The position numbers were made by a program, and so were the translations under genes. Shown here in pieces: positions 36,292 to 44,620 of a DNA stretch of 64,000 bases. A model generated the notes under the pieces. It saw only the letters and a list, made by a program, of their open reading frames with translations. It did not search any database and was not told the DNA's origin. Source of the stretch: Cellulosimicrobium funkei (GTDB taxonomy: Bacteria > Actinomycetota > Actinomycetes > Actinomycetales > Cellulomonadaceae); the NCBI RefSeq assembly GCF_001019615.1, contig NZ_JNBQ01000006.1, forward strand, positions 62,001-126,000, in the 5' to 3' direction. The first letter of the stretch is position 1; the number at the start of each line of letters is the position of its first letter.

Positions 36292-37431
36292 GTGACCACC
36301 GTCCGGCGCTCCCTCTGGCACGAGCCGCGGCCCACCGACGTGCCGCCCGTCGGACGTCTCGACTGGCTGCTGGTGGGCGTGCTCGCGGCCGTCGCCGTCG
36401 TCGAGGGCGTCGTCCGGCCGGGTCTGGCCTGGCGACCCCTGGTGGTGGTGCTCGCCCTGGCGCTCGTGCCCGCACTGCTCTGGCGGCGGAGCCACCCCCT
36501 GACGGCCGCCCTGGTCGGGTGGGGTCTCGCCGGGCTGCTCTCGGTCCTCCAGCTCGTGGCGCACGACGGTGACCTCGGCCTCTACGCCATGATGGCCGTC
36601 CTGGTCCTGCTCTACTCCCTGGTGCGGTGGGGCTCGGGACGAGAGATGGTCCTGGGGACGGCGTTCGTGACGGTCGTCGTCGCGCTGGGGATGTACGTCT
36701 CCTCCGCGGGCTGGGTCGACGTGTTCGGCGGCATCGTCCTCCTGCTGCTGCTCGTCTCCCTCGCCGCGGTGTTCCGCTACCGCGCCGACCTCTGGCATCG
36801 TCGGCAGCGCGAGATCCGCAACCAGGAGCGGGTCGCGCTGGCGCGCGAGCTGCACGACACCGTGGCCCACCACGTCTCGGCCATCGCGGTGCAGGCTCAG
36901 GCCGGCGGCGTGGTCGCCGGCGCCCAGCCGGAGAAGGCCGCCGAGGTCCTGGCCGCGATCGAGTCCGAGGCGTCGCGAACGCTGGCGGAGATGAGGTCCA
37001 TGGTGCAGGTGCTGCGTGAGGAGGAGGCCGTCTCGTACTCGCCGCCGCTGGGTGTCGCCGACCTGCCCGCTCTGGCGCGCACCGGCACGACGCCCGTCGT
37101 CGAGGTCACGCTGGACGGTTCGTCCTCCCGGCTGGCCCGACCCGTGGACACCGCGCTCTACCGGCTCGCGCAGGAGTCGCTGACCAACGCCCTACGGCAC
37201 GCCCGGAGCGCGACCCGCGTCGGGATCGACGTCCGCCGGGAGGGCGACGCCGTCAGGCTGCGCGTCAGCGACGACGGGCTGACCGAGCCGGGGCCGGCCC
37301 CGGAGCCCGGGTTCGGCCTGCTGGGCATGGCCGAACGCGCCCAGCTCCTCGGTGGGTCGCTCTCCGCGGGGCCGGGGCCCGAGGGCGGCTGGGTCGTCGA
37401 GGCCGTGCTGCCGGTGGCGGCGCCGGCATGA
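36292..37431 (+). CDS. NarL-type sensor histidine kinase (HisKA_3)
   Basis: A 379-residue kinase. Residues ~20-165 hold five to six transmembrane helices with little outside loop, so it senses within or near the membrane. The HisKA_3 dimerisation helix contains VALARELHDTVAHHVSAI with phospho-acceptor His188; the ATPase part has QESLTNALRHA (N box) and GFGLLGMAERAQLLGG. It overlaps the response regulator gene by 4 bases. Signal unknown. Confidence 0.9.
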   Translation: MTTVRRSLWHEPRPTDVPPVGRLDWLLVGVLAAVAVVEGVVRPGLAWRPLVVVLALALVPALLWRRSHPLTAALVGWGLAGLLSVLQLVAHDGDLGLYAMMAVLVLLYSLVRWGSGREMVLGTAFVTVVVALGMYVSSAGWVDVFGGIVLLLLLVSLAAVFRYRADLWHRRQREIRNQERVALARELHDTVAHHVSAIAVQAQAGGVVAGAQPEKAAEVLAAIESEASRTLAEMRSMVQVLREEEAVSYSPPLGVADLPALARTGTTPVVEVTLDGSSSRLARPVDTALYRLAQESLTNALRHARSATRVGIDVRREGDAVRLRVSDDGLTEPGPAPEPGFGLLGMAERAQLLGGSLSAGPGPEGGWVVEAVLPVAAPA

Positions 37432-38084
37432 GCGTCCGCGTCGTCGTCGCCGACGACCAGGAGCTGGTCCGGGCCGGCCTGGTGATGATCCTCGGCGCGC
37501 AACCCGACCTCGAGGTCGTGGGGGAGGCGGCGGACGGTCGCGCAGCGCTCGACCTGGCGACCCGGCTGCGTCCCGACGTCCTCCTCGTCGACATCAGGAT
37601 GCCCGGGCTCGACGGCATCGAGGTGACGCGGCGCCTCGCAGGGCCGGACGTCACGAGCCCGACAGCGGTGGTCGTGATCACCACCTTCGACCTCGACGAG
37701 TACGTCCTCGGCGCCCTCCGCGCCGGCGCCCGCGGCTTCCTGCTCAAGGACGCCGGGCCGGAGCTCCTCGTTCAGGCCGTCCACGCGGCGGCCGACGGGG
37801 ACGCGCTGATCGCCCCCAACGTCACGCGCCGGCTGCTGGCGACCTTCGCCGACCAGACGCCACCGGTACCGGCCCAGCCCGTCAGCCCGCTCACCGAGCG
37901 CGAGGAGGAGGTGCTCGCGCTGGTGGCGCAGGGTCGGACGAACGCCGAGATCGCCGGCGAGCTCTTCGTCGGCCTGAGCACGGTCAAGTCCCACGTGGCC
38001 TCGTTGATGACCAAGCTCGGGGCCCGCAACCGTGTCGAGATCGCGATGTGGGCGTACGACACCAGGCGCGCAAGAGCCGGCTAG
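37428..38084 (+). CDS. NarL/FixJ-type response regulator
   Basis: A 218-residue regulator. The receiver has VVADDQELVRAGL, phospho-acceptor Asp55 in VDIRMPGLDG, and the conserved lysine in FLLKDAGPELL. The LuxR helix-turn-helix is PLTEREEEVLALVAQGRTNA with FVGLSTVKSHVASLMTKLG. Partner of the upstream kinase. The 89-base gap to the convergent cyclo-ligase gene has no clear terminator. Confidence 0.92.
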   Translation: MSVRVVVADDQELVRAGLVMILGAQPDLEVVGEAADGRAALDLATRLRPDVLLVDIRMPGLDGIEVTRRLAGPDVTSPTAVVVITTFDLDEYVLGALRAGARGFLLKDAGPELLVQAVHAAADGDALIAPNVTRRLLATFADQTPPVPAQPVSPLTEREEEVLALVAQGRTNAEIAGELFVGLSTVKSHVASLMTKLGARNRVEIAMWAYDTRRARAG

Positions 38085-38173
38085 CGGGACGGGTCGCGGC
38101 GCAGGCACAGGCCCGTGGGGGGTCTGGTCTCCCGCCGGCGAGATGACCTCGGCGTGCAGACGTGCGCAGCCGG

Positions 38174-38806
38174 CTACGGGAGCCAGCGCCAGCCGAGGGG
38201 GGTCGCGACGGCGTCGACGGTCTTGTCGTGGGACTCGACCGGGAGCGGGCGGTCGGACGCGTCGTACACCTCCTCGGGGAAGACGACGGCGACGACCTTG
38301 GTCCCGGGGCGCAGGTGCTCGAGGGCGCGGTCGTACCAGCCGCCGCCCTGGCCGAGCCGGACGCCGCGCGAGTCGACGGCGAGCGCGGGGGCGACGACGA
38401 CGTCGGCCTGCGCGATGGCCTCGGCGCCGAGCGGCGGGGTGCCGGGTTCGGGGGGTCGGCCGGGGGCGCGGACCTGGAGGTCGGCCGGGCCGTCGTACAC
38501 GGCCCAGTCGCGCTGGAGGCCGGCGCCGAGCACGGGGAGCAGGACGCGCACGCCGCGTGCGGAGAGACGTTCGAGCATCTCCGTCGTGCCGGGCTCGGCA
38601 GGGCGGGCCGCGTAGGTCGCGACGCACGTGGCGGCGGCGACCTCGGGGATGGTCTCGACGACGTCGGCGATCGCGGCGGCCGCTTCCTTGCGGAGCCGCT
38701 CGGACCGCGCCTGGCGGTTGGTGCGGATGGCCTTGCGGAGGATCTCCTTCGCGTCCTCGGCTTCGATGCTTCCGTGCAGGGGGTACGGCTGGACCGGGCC
38801 ACTCAT
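38174..38806 (-). CDS. 5-Formyltetrahydrofolate cyclo-ligase
   Basis: A 210-residue ATP-dependent enzyme converting 5-formyl-THF to methenyl-THF. Features: ILRKAIRTNRQARSER near the start, GVRVLLPVLG, VVVAPALAVDSRGVRLGQGGGWYDRAL (nucleotide and folate site) and VVAVVFPEEVYD. In Actinobacteria it usually sits between FmdB/mscL genes and galU-moeA-rimJ; here other genes separate it from both groups. Confidence 0.9.
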   Translation of the reverse strand: MSGPVQPYPLHGSIEAEDAKEILRKAIRTNRQARSERLRKEAAAAIADVVETIPEVAAATCVATYAARPAEPGTTEMLERLSARGVRVLLPVLGAGLQRDWAVYDGPADLQVRAPGRPPEPGTPPLGAEAIAQADVVVAPALAVDSRGVRLGQGGGWYDRALEHLRPGTKVVAVVFPEEVYDASDRPLPVESHDKTVDAVATPLGWRWLP

Positions 38807-38907
38807 GTCCCTATTGTCACCCGGCTCGCGGTTCCGTGCGGACGCCGCGCGGGTGACCTTCGGCCCTGGTGGGCCGGATCGGGTTCCTTCGACGGGTATC
38901 GGGTGCC

Positions 38908-38952
38908 TATGATCGGGGAGAGCCAGTAGTTCGGACTCCTGACAAATGAGTC
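38908..38952 (+). promoter_or_regulatory. Promoter -10 and nested palindrome before the fusion/GH94 operon
   Basis: TATGAT (38908-38913) is a strong -10 without an obvious -35. Downstream, GACTC-CTGACAAAT-GAGTC (38934-38952) is nested inside CGGAC...GTCCG (38932-38960). A repressor there would block the operon, as expected for a sugar-inducible system; no regulator gene is adjacent. Confidence 0.4.
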
Positions 38953-38985
38953 GTTGTCCGGCAGAGGTCGACCAGTGAGGACGCC

Positions 38986-41232
38986 ATGACCGCGACGACG
39001 CCCGCGAAGCCCAGCGCGACCACCCAGCGACCGCGGGGGAGCGCCCACGTCCGGACCGCGAGGGCCGCCGTCGTGCTCGCCGCGGGGCACGACGCCGCGT
39101 CGCGCGAGCTCCTGTCCCGGCCGCTGGGCAGCGCGACGGTCGTCGAGCTGGCCGTGGCGAACGTGCGCCGCGTGGTCGACGCGAGCCGCATCGTCGTCGT
39201 GGTGGCGCCGGACGACCCGACGGTGCGCGAGCTGCTCGGCGAGGACGTCGTCTACGTGGAGCAGGAGGCGCCGCTCGGCACGGGCGACGCGGTCCTCGCG
39301 GCACGCGGGGCCGTCGCCTCCGTGCTGGGGCTCGGGGTCGACGAGCCGGTGCTGGTCGCGTACGCGGACACGCCCCTGCTGCGCTCGGAGTCGCTCCTGG
39401 GCCTGCTGACGCGCCACACGCTCACGGGCGCGGACCTGTCGCTCCTCTCCGCCGTCGTGGACGACCCGGACGGCTACGGCCGCGTGGTGCGTGCCGAGGG
39501 CGAGATCACGGCGATCCTCGAGTCGTCGGAGGCGGGCGGTGTCGCCGAGCCGCGCACGGAGATCAACGTCGGTGCCTACGTCGCGGCGCCCGGGCTGCTG
39601 TTCGGCGAGCTCGAGCGCATGGCGTCCGACGGCGAGCACCGCCTCACGGAGCTGGCGCGCCGCGTCATCGGGGCGGGGAAGCGCATCTCGTCGTACCGGA
39701 TCGTCGACGTCGACGAGGTGCGCGGCATCAACACGCCGGACGAGCTCGCGCAGGCGGCGGACATCGTCCTCAAGCGCCTGTTCGTCCCGAAGAAGAACAC
39801 GGACACCAAGATCGTCTTCGGGACGGGCGGCTGGCGCGCGGTCATCGGCGAGGGGTACACGCTCGCGAACGTGCGCCGGCTGTGCCAGGCGATCGCGAAC
39901 GAGACGATCCGCCGGGGACTGGACGCGAAGGGCGTCGTGATCGGCGGCGACCGCCGCTTCCTCTCGCGCGAGTCGGCCATCGCGGCGGCCGAGGTCTTCG
40001 CGGGCAACAACATCGCGGTCACGCTCCTGCCCGACGACGTCCCGACCCCGCTCGTGACGTTCGCCGCCCCCTACCTCGGCGCGGCGTACGGCATCATCGT
40101 CACCTCGAGCCACAACCCGCCCGAGTGGAACGGCATGAAGGTGTTCCGCCAGGACGGCTCGCTCCCGCTCGACGACGAGACCGACCGCTACCAGGACGAG
40201 GCCAACGCGCTGTCGGTCGACGACGTCATCACGCTCGACATCGACGTGGCGCGCCGCGCCGGCGTCGTGGTGGACCGGTCGCTCACCGACCCGTACGTCG
40301 ACGCGATCGAGAAGATCATCGACGTGGACGCCGTGCGTGGCTCGGACCTCCAGGTGATCGTCGACCCGATGTACGGGACGAGCCAGCTCACGCTCGGCAC
40401 GATCCTGTCCGACATGCGCGTGCGCTCGGAGTTCATCCACGCGACCCACAACCCCCTGTTCGGCGGGGTCGCGCCCGCGCCGGACCTCCAGCGCCTGAGC
40501 ACGCTCGTGACGATGATCCAGCAGGGCGGAGGCCGCTACGACCTCGGCATGGCCACGGACGGCGACTCCGACCGCATCGGGATCGTCGACGAGACCGGCG
40601 AGTACATCTCCACGAACGACCTGCTCCTCCTCCTGTACTGGTACCTGCACGAGGTCCGCGGCGAGAAGGGCGGCGTCGTGCGCAACCTCGCGACGACGCA
40701 CCTGCTCGACCGCCTCGCAGCCCACTTCGGCGAGGAGTCCCGCGAGGTCAAGGTCGGCTTCAAGCACGTCACCGCGGGCATGGAGGACATCGGCGCCGTG
40801 CTCGGTGGCGAGTCGTCCGGCGGCCTGACGATCCGCGGCTGGATCCTCGGCAAGGACGGCATCTTCGCGTGCGCCCTGGTGGCCGAGATGCTGGCCCGCA
40901 CGGGCAAGCGGATCTCCGAGCTGCGCGCGATGATCTACGAGATCACGGGTCGCCTCTACACGCTCGAGGCGGGCGTGCCGGCGACGCCGGAGATGCGCGT
41001 CGAGGTGCCTCGGCGCCTCGAGGCGGAGCCGCTCACGCACGTCGGCCCGTACCCCGTCGTCTCGGTGTCCCACCTCGACGGCACCAAGATCCTCCTCGAG
41101 AACGACAACTGGGCGCTCCTGCGGTTCTCCGGCACCGAGCCCGTCCTGCGCATGTTCGTCGAGGCGGACTCTCCCGAGAAGGCCGCCGAGCTCCTCGAGT
41201 GGCTCCAAGGGTTCGTCACCGCCGGCGTCTGA
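38986..41232 (+). CDS. Fusion: GlmU-like nucleotidyltransferase + phosphohexomutase
   Basis: A 748-residue two-domain protein. Residues ~25-255 follow the GlmU uridyltransferase: LAAG (31-34), PLGTGDAV, YADTPLL with Asp128, GYGR (163-166), EINVG with Asn194, and Asn249 in GINTP. The entry loop that should read GxGTRM...PK is replaced by HDAASRELLSRPL, so activity is uncertain. Residues ~265-748 are a complete alpha-D-phosphohexomutase: Ser375 in TSSHNP, metal loop DGDSDR (525-530), sugar loop GGESSGG and phosphate loop RFSGTEP. With the GH94 gene 75 bases downstream, it may act on GlcNAc-1-phosphate or glucose-1-phosphate. GAGGA precedes the ATG. Confidence 0.85.
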   Translation: MTATTPAKPSATTQRPRGSAHVRTARAAVVLAAGHDAASRELLSRPLGSATVVELAVANVRRVVDASRIVVVVAPDDPTVRELLGEDVVYVEQEAPLGTGDAVLAARGAVASVLGLGVDEPVLVAYADTPLLRSESLLGLLTRHTLTGADLSLLSAVVDDPDGYGRVVRAEGEITAILESSEAGGVAEPRTEINVGAYVAAPGLLFGELERMASDGEHRLTELARRVIGAGKRISSYRIVDVDEVRGINTPDELAQAADIVLKRLFVPKKNTDTKIVFGTGGWRAVIGEGYTLANVRRLCQAIANETIRRGLDAKGVVIGGDRRFLSRESAIAAAEVFAGNNIAVTLLPDDVPTPLVTFAAPYLGAAYGIIVTSSHNPPEWNGMKVFRQDGSLPLDDETDRYQDEANALSVDDVITLDIDVARRAGVVVDRSLTDPYVDAIEKIIDVDAVRGSDLQVIVDPMYGTSQLTLGTILSDMRVRSEFIHATHNPLFGGVAPAPDLQRLSTLVTMIQQGGGRYDLGMATDGDSDRIGIVDETGEYISTNDLLLLLYWYLHEVRGEKGGVVRNLATTHLLDRLAAHFGEESREVKVGFKHVTAGMEDIGAVLGGESSGGLTIRGWILGKDGIFACALVAEMLARTGKRISELRAMIYEITGRLYTLEAGVPATPEMRVEVPRRLEAEPLTHVGPYPVVSVSHLDGTKILLENDNWALLRFSGTEPVLRMFVEADSPEKAAELLEWLQGFVTAGV

Positions 41233-41307
41233 CGGCACCGGCATCTTTCCCCCGCTCCACCCCGCCCCGCCCCAGCCCCCACCCCCACGACAGGAACCAG
41301 AGCAACG

Positions 41308-43764
41308 ATGCGCTACGGCCACTTCGACACCGCGCACGACGAGTACGTCGTCGAGCGCCCCGACGTCCCCGTCTCGTGGACGAACTATCTCGGCAGCAAG
41401 AACCTGTGCACCGTGCTGTCGCACACCGGCGGGGGCTACTCGTACTACAAGAGCTCGCAGTACGGCCGGATCACGCGCTTCCGGCAGAACGGTGTCCCGG
41501 TCGACCGGCCGGGCCACTACGTGTACCTGCGCGACGACGCGGACGGCGACTTCTGGTCGGTGTCGTGGCAGCCGGTCGGCAAGCCGTTCGTCGGCCCCGG
41601 CGAGGAGCTCGACCCCGCGGGCGGCGCGGGCCGCTGGACGACCCGGCACGGGCTCGGCTACTCGACGTTCCGTGCCGAGTACAAGGGTGTCGACGCCGAG
41701 CAGACGGTCTTCATCCCCGTGGACGACGACGTCGAGGTCTGGGACGTCCGGCTGACGAACACGACGGACGAGGTGCGTGAGCTCACCGTCGGGTCGTACG
41801 TGGAGTTCAGCTTCCACACGATCACGATCGACAACCAGAACCTCCAGATGTCGCTCTACGCGTCCGGCTCCTCCTACGAGGACGGCATCATCGAGTACGA
41901 CTTCTACTACGAGCCGTGGACGTACCACTTCTTCGCCTCGAGCGAGACGCCGTCGTCGTACGACTCGCTGCGCGACAACTTCATCGGCCCGTACCGCTCC
42001 GAGGCGAACCCGATCGCGATCGAGCGCGGGCACGGTTCGAACGAGTCCGCGACGACGCAGAACCACTGCGGCTCGCTCCAGCACACGATCACGCTCGCGC
42101 CGGGCGAGACCAAGCGCCTCGTCTACATGCTCGGCTACGGCTCGCGCGACGCGGCCGGTCGGGCGATCCAGGCGAAGTACTCGGACGTCGCGACGGTCGA
42201 CGCCGAGCGCGCACGGCTCCGCGCGTTCTGGCGTGCCAAGCAGGACAAGCTGCGGATCCGCACGCCCCACGAGGGCATGAACACGATGATCAACTCGTGG
42301 ACCCTCCTCCAGGCGGAGACGTGCGTGCAGTGGTCGCGCTTCGCGTCGTTCGTCGAGGTGGGCGGCCGCGCGGGCCTCGGGTACCGCGACACCGCGCAGG
42401 ACGTCATGAGCGTCATCCACTCGAACCCGACGAAGACGCGCCAGCGCATCGTCGAGCTCCTGCGCGCCCAGACGGAGGCCGGGTACGGCCTGCACCTCTT
42501 CGACCCGAAGGCGTTCGACCCCGACGCCGAGAAGCTGCCCGACGTCCCGTCACCGACCATCGTGCCCACGGTCGACCCGAAGGACCTCATCCACGGGCTC
42601 GAGGACACGTGCTCGGACGACCACCTGTGGCTCGTGCCGTCGGTCGTCGAGTACGTCAAGGAGACGGGCGACCGCTCGTTCCTCGACCTGGAGATCCCGT
42701 TCGCCGAGGGCACGCCCGGCACGGTCTACGACCACCTGGTCAGGGCGCTCGAGTTCTCCGCGGAACAGGTGGGCCAGAACGGCGTCGCGCTCGGCCTGCG
42801 CGCCGACTGGAACGACTGCCTCAACCTCGGCGGCGGCGAGACGTCGCTCGTGACCTTCCTGCACGCATGGGCGATCGGCGCGTTCCTCGAGATCGCCGAG
42901 CCGCTCGCCGCGGCGGGCGACGAGCGGGCCGAGGCGGACGTCGCGCGGTTCACGGCCGAGCGCGAGCGCATCGCCAAGGTCGCGGACGCCCAGCTCTGGG
43001 ACGGCCGCTGGTGGATCCGCGGCTACACGCGCGACGGAGTGAAGATCGGCTCGGCAGAGAACGAGGAGGGCAAGATCTTCCTCGAGCACCAGGCCTGGCC
43101 CGTCATCGCGGGCATCACGAGCCAGGAGCGCGGCGAGGCGTCGATGGACGCGGTGCGCGAGCTGCTCGGCTCCGAGTACGGCAACCACCTCAACTGGCCG
43201 GCGTTCACGAAGGTCGACGACACGGTCGGGTTCGTCACCCGCGTCTACCCGGGCATCAAGGAGAACGCCGCGATCTTCTCGCACCCCAACGCGTGGCCGA
43301 TCATCGCCGAGGCGATGCTCGGGCGCGGCGACGAGGCCGTGCAGTTCTACGACGCGATCCTGCCGTACCACCAGAACGACAACATCGAGGTGCGGGGCGC
43401 GGAGCCGTACGCGTACGTCCAGTTCCTCTACGGCCGCGACCACGAGTGGTTCGGCAAGGCGCAGAACCCGTGGCTCACCGGGACGGCCGGCTGGATGTAC
43501 ACCGCCGTGACCAAGTACGTGCTCGGCGTGCGCCTCGCGCTCGACGGCCTCGTCGTCGACCCGTCGATCCCGAAGGACTGGGACGGGTTCGAGGTGCGCC
43601 GCGAGTGGCGCGGCGCCGTCTACGACATCGAGGTCCGCAACCCCGACCACGTGTCGAAGGGCGTGCGCTCCGTGACCGTCGACGGCGTCGAGCACGACCC
43701 GGGCGCCCCGATCCCCGCGCTGCCGGAGGGCACCGAGGCGAAGGTCGTCGTCACGCTGGGCTGA
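41308..43764 (+). CDS. GH94 phosphorylase, N,N'-diacetylchitobiose phosphorylase-like
   Basis: An 818-residue cytosolic enzyme of family GH94, which splits beta-linked disaccharides with phosphate. RPGHYVYLRDDADGDFWSVS, GGRAGLGYRDTAQD, TCSDDHLWLVPS and RADWNDCLNLGGGE are visible; Asp503 in the WND triplet is the general acid. These stretches resemble the Vibrio chitobiose enzyme as I recall it, more than Cellulomonas cellobiose phosphorylase, which has GRGMGFRDSNQD at the same place. Expected products are GlcNAc-1-phosphate and GlcNAc. No signal peptide. Cellobiose, cellodextrin or another beta-glucoside remains possible. It is the second gene after the mutase fusion. Confidence 0.85.
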   Translation: MRYGHFDTAHDEYVVERPDVPVSWTNYLGSKNLCTVLSHTGGGYSYYKSSQYGRITRFRQNGVPVDRPGHYVYLRDDADGDFWSVSWQPVGKPFVGPGEELDPAGGAGRWTTRHGLGYSTFRAEYKGVDAEQTVFIPVDDDVEVWDVRLTNTTDEVRELTVGSYVEFSFHTITIDNQNLQMSLYASGSSYEDGIIEYDFYYEPWTYHFFASSETPSSYDSLRDNFIGPYRSEANPIAIERGHGSNESATTQNHCGSLQHTITLAPGETKRLVYMLGYGSRDAAGRAIQAKYSDVATVDAERARLRAFWRAKQDKLRIRTPHEGMNTMINSWTLLQAETCVQWSRFASFVEVGGRAGLGYRDTAQDVMSVIHSNPTKTRQRIVELLRAQTEAGYGLHLFDPKAFDPDAEKLPDVPSPTIVPTVDPKDLIHGLEDTCSDDHLWLVPSVVEYVKETGDRSFLDLEIPFAEGTPGTVYDHLVRALEFSAEQVGQNGVALGLRADWNDCLNLGGGETSLVTFLHAWAIGAFLEIAEPLAAAGDERAEADVARFTAERERIAKVADAQLWDGRWWIRGYTRDGVKIGSAENEEGKIFLEHQAWPVIAGITSQERGEASMDAVRELLGSEYGNHLNWPAFTKVDDTVGFVTRVYPGIKENAAIFSHPNAWPIIAEAMLGRGDEAVQFYDAILPYHQNDNIEVRGAEPYAYVQFLYGRDHEWFGKAQNPWLTGTAGWMYTAVTKYVLGVRLALDGLVVDPSIPKDWDGFEVRREWRGAVYDIEVRNPDHVSKGVRSVTVDGVEHDPGAPIPALPEGTEAKVVVTLG

Positions 43765-43790
43765 CGACCGCGTCGACCACGGCACGACCC

Positions 43791-43830
43791 GACGGTCCGT
43801 GCGCCACCACGCGGTGGCGCGCGGGCCGTC
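43791..43830 (+). terminator. Terminator hairpin after the GH94 gene
   Basis: 18-base arms (43791-43808 and 43813-43830) pair with two G-U-type mismatches around a 4-base loop. Confidence 0.72.
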
Positions 43831-43908
43831 GGTGGTGTCACCCTGTGCACCGAGGACCGGGCGCCCGCCCGTGCCCGCCGACAGCTCCCCGAGGACGGTC
43901 ACCGCCGG

Positions 43909-44559
43909 ATGACGCACAAGATCACGCGCGGCTGGACCGTCACCAAGCCGTGGCCCGTGACCCTGCGGGACGACACGCTGGGCGGGTCTATCGTGCTGCG
44001 CCCGCTGCGCCGTCGGGACGCGAACGCCTGGATGCGCCTGCGCGCGCACAACGCGGACTGGCTCGAGCGCTGGGAGGGCACGTCGCCGCGGCCCGGCAGC
44101 GGGGGAGGACCGCCGACGTTCGCCGAGTACGTCCGCGTGCTGTCCGCGCAGGCGCGGGCCGGGTCGTCGCTGCCCTTCGCCGTCGAGCTGGACGGCGAGC
44201 TCGTCGGCCAGCTCACGGTCTCGTCGATCACGTACGGGTCGCTGTGCGGCGCGAGCATCGGCTACTGGGTGAGCGAGCACGTCGCGGGCCGCGGCGTCAT
44301 CCCGACGTCGGTCGCCATGGCGACGGACTACTGCTTCGCGGTCCTCGGCCTGCACCGCATCGAGATCAACATCCGCCCGGAGAACGGCCCGAGCCTGCGC
44401 GTCGTGGAGAAGCTGGGCCTGCGCGACGAGGGCGTGCGCGAGCGGTTCCTGCACATCCAGGGGGCGTGGCGCGACCACCGGACGTTCGCGATCACGAGCG
44501 AGGAGGTCCCCGACGGTCTCCTCGCGCGCTGGCAGGCGACCCGCCGCGAGACCATCTGA
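43909..44559 (+). CDS. GNAT acetyltransferase, RimJ/RimL-like
   Basis: A 216-residue acetyltransferase. IVLRPLRRRDANAWMRLRAHN opens the GNAT fold; SIGYWVSEHVAGRGVIPTSV is the acetyl-CoA loop and LHRIEINIRPENGPSLRVVEKLGL the C-terminal signature of the RimJ/RimL group, which acetylate protein N-termini. In many Actinobacteria this gene follows galU and moeA and precedes a SepX/GlpR gene. The second neighbour is kept here; the first two are not. Confidence 0.88.
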   Translation: MTHKITRGWTVTKPWPVTLRDDTLGGSIVLRPLRRRDANAWMRLRAHNADWLERWEGTSPRPGSGGGPPTFAEYVRVLSAQARAGSSLPFAVELDGELVGQLTVSSITYGSLCGASIGYWVSEHVAGRGVIPTSVAMATDYCFAVLGLHRIEINIRPENGPSLRVVEKLGLRDEGVRERFLHIQGAWRDHRTFAITSEEVPDGLLARWQATRRETI

Positions 44560-44608
44560 GCCGACCGACACGCCGGAGCGCGTGCGGAGCGTGGCCGCGC
44601 GCCTCGCC

Positions 44609-44614
44609 TACGGT
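44609..44614 (+). promoter_or_regulatory. Leaderless -10 element (TACGGT) for the SepX/GlpR-like gene
   Basis: TACGGT is followed by six bases and GTG 44621, which is the start that gives a family-like N-terminus. Confidence 0.5.
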
Positions 44615-44620
44615 CGTGAT

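Noticed and set aside
41308-43764. Calling the GH94 gene cellobiose phosphorylase
   Set aside because: The conserved stretches around GYRDTAQD and DRPGHYVYLRDD look more like the chitobiose enzyme. Cellobiose is kept only as an alternative.
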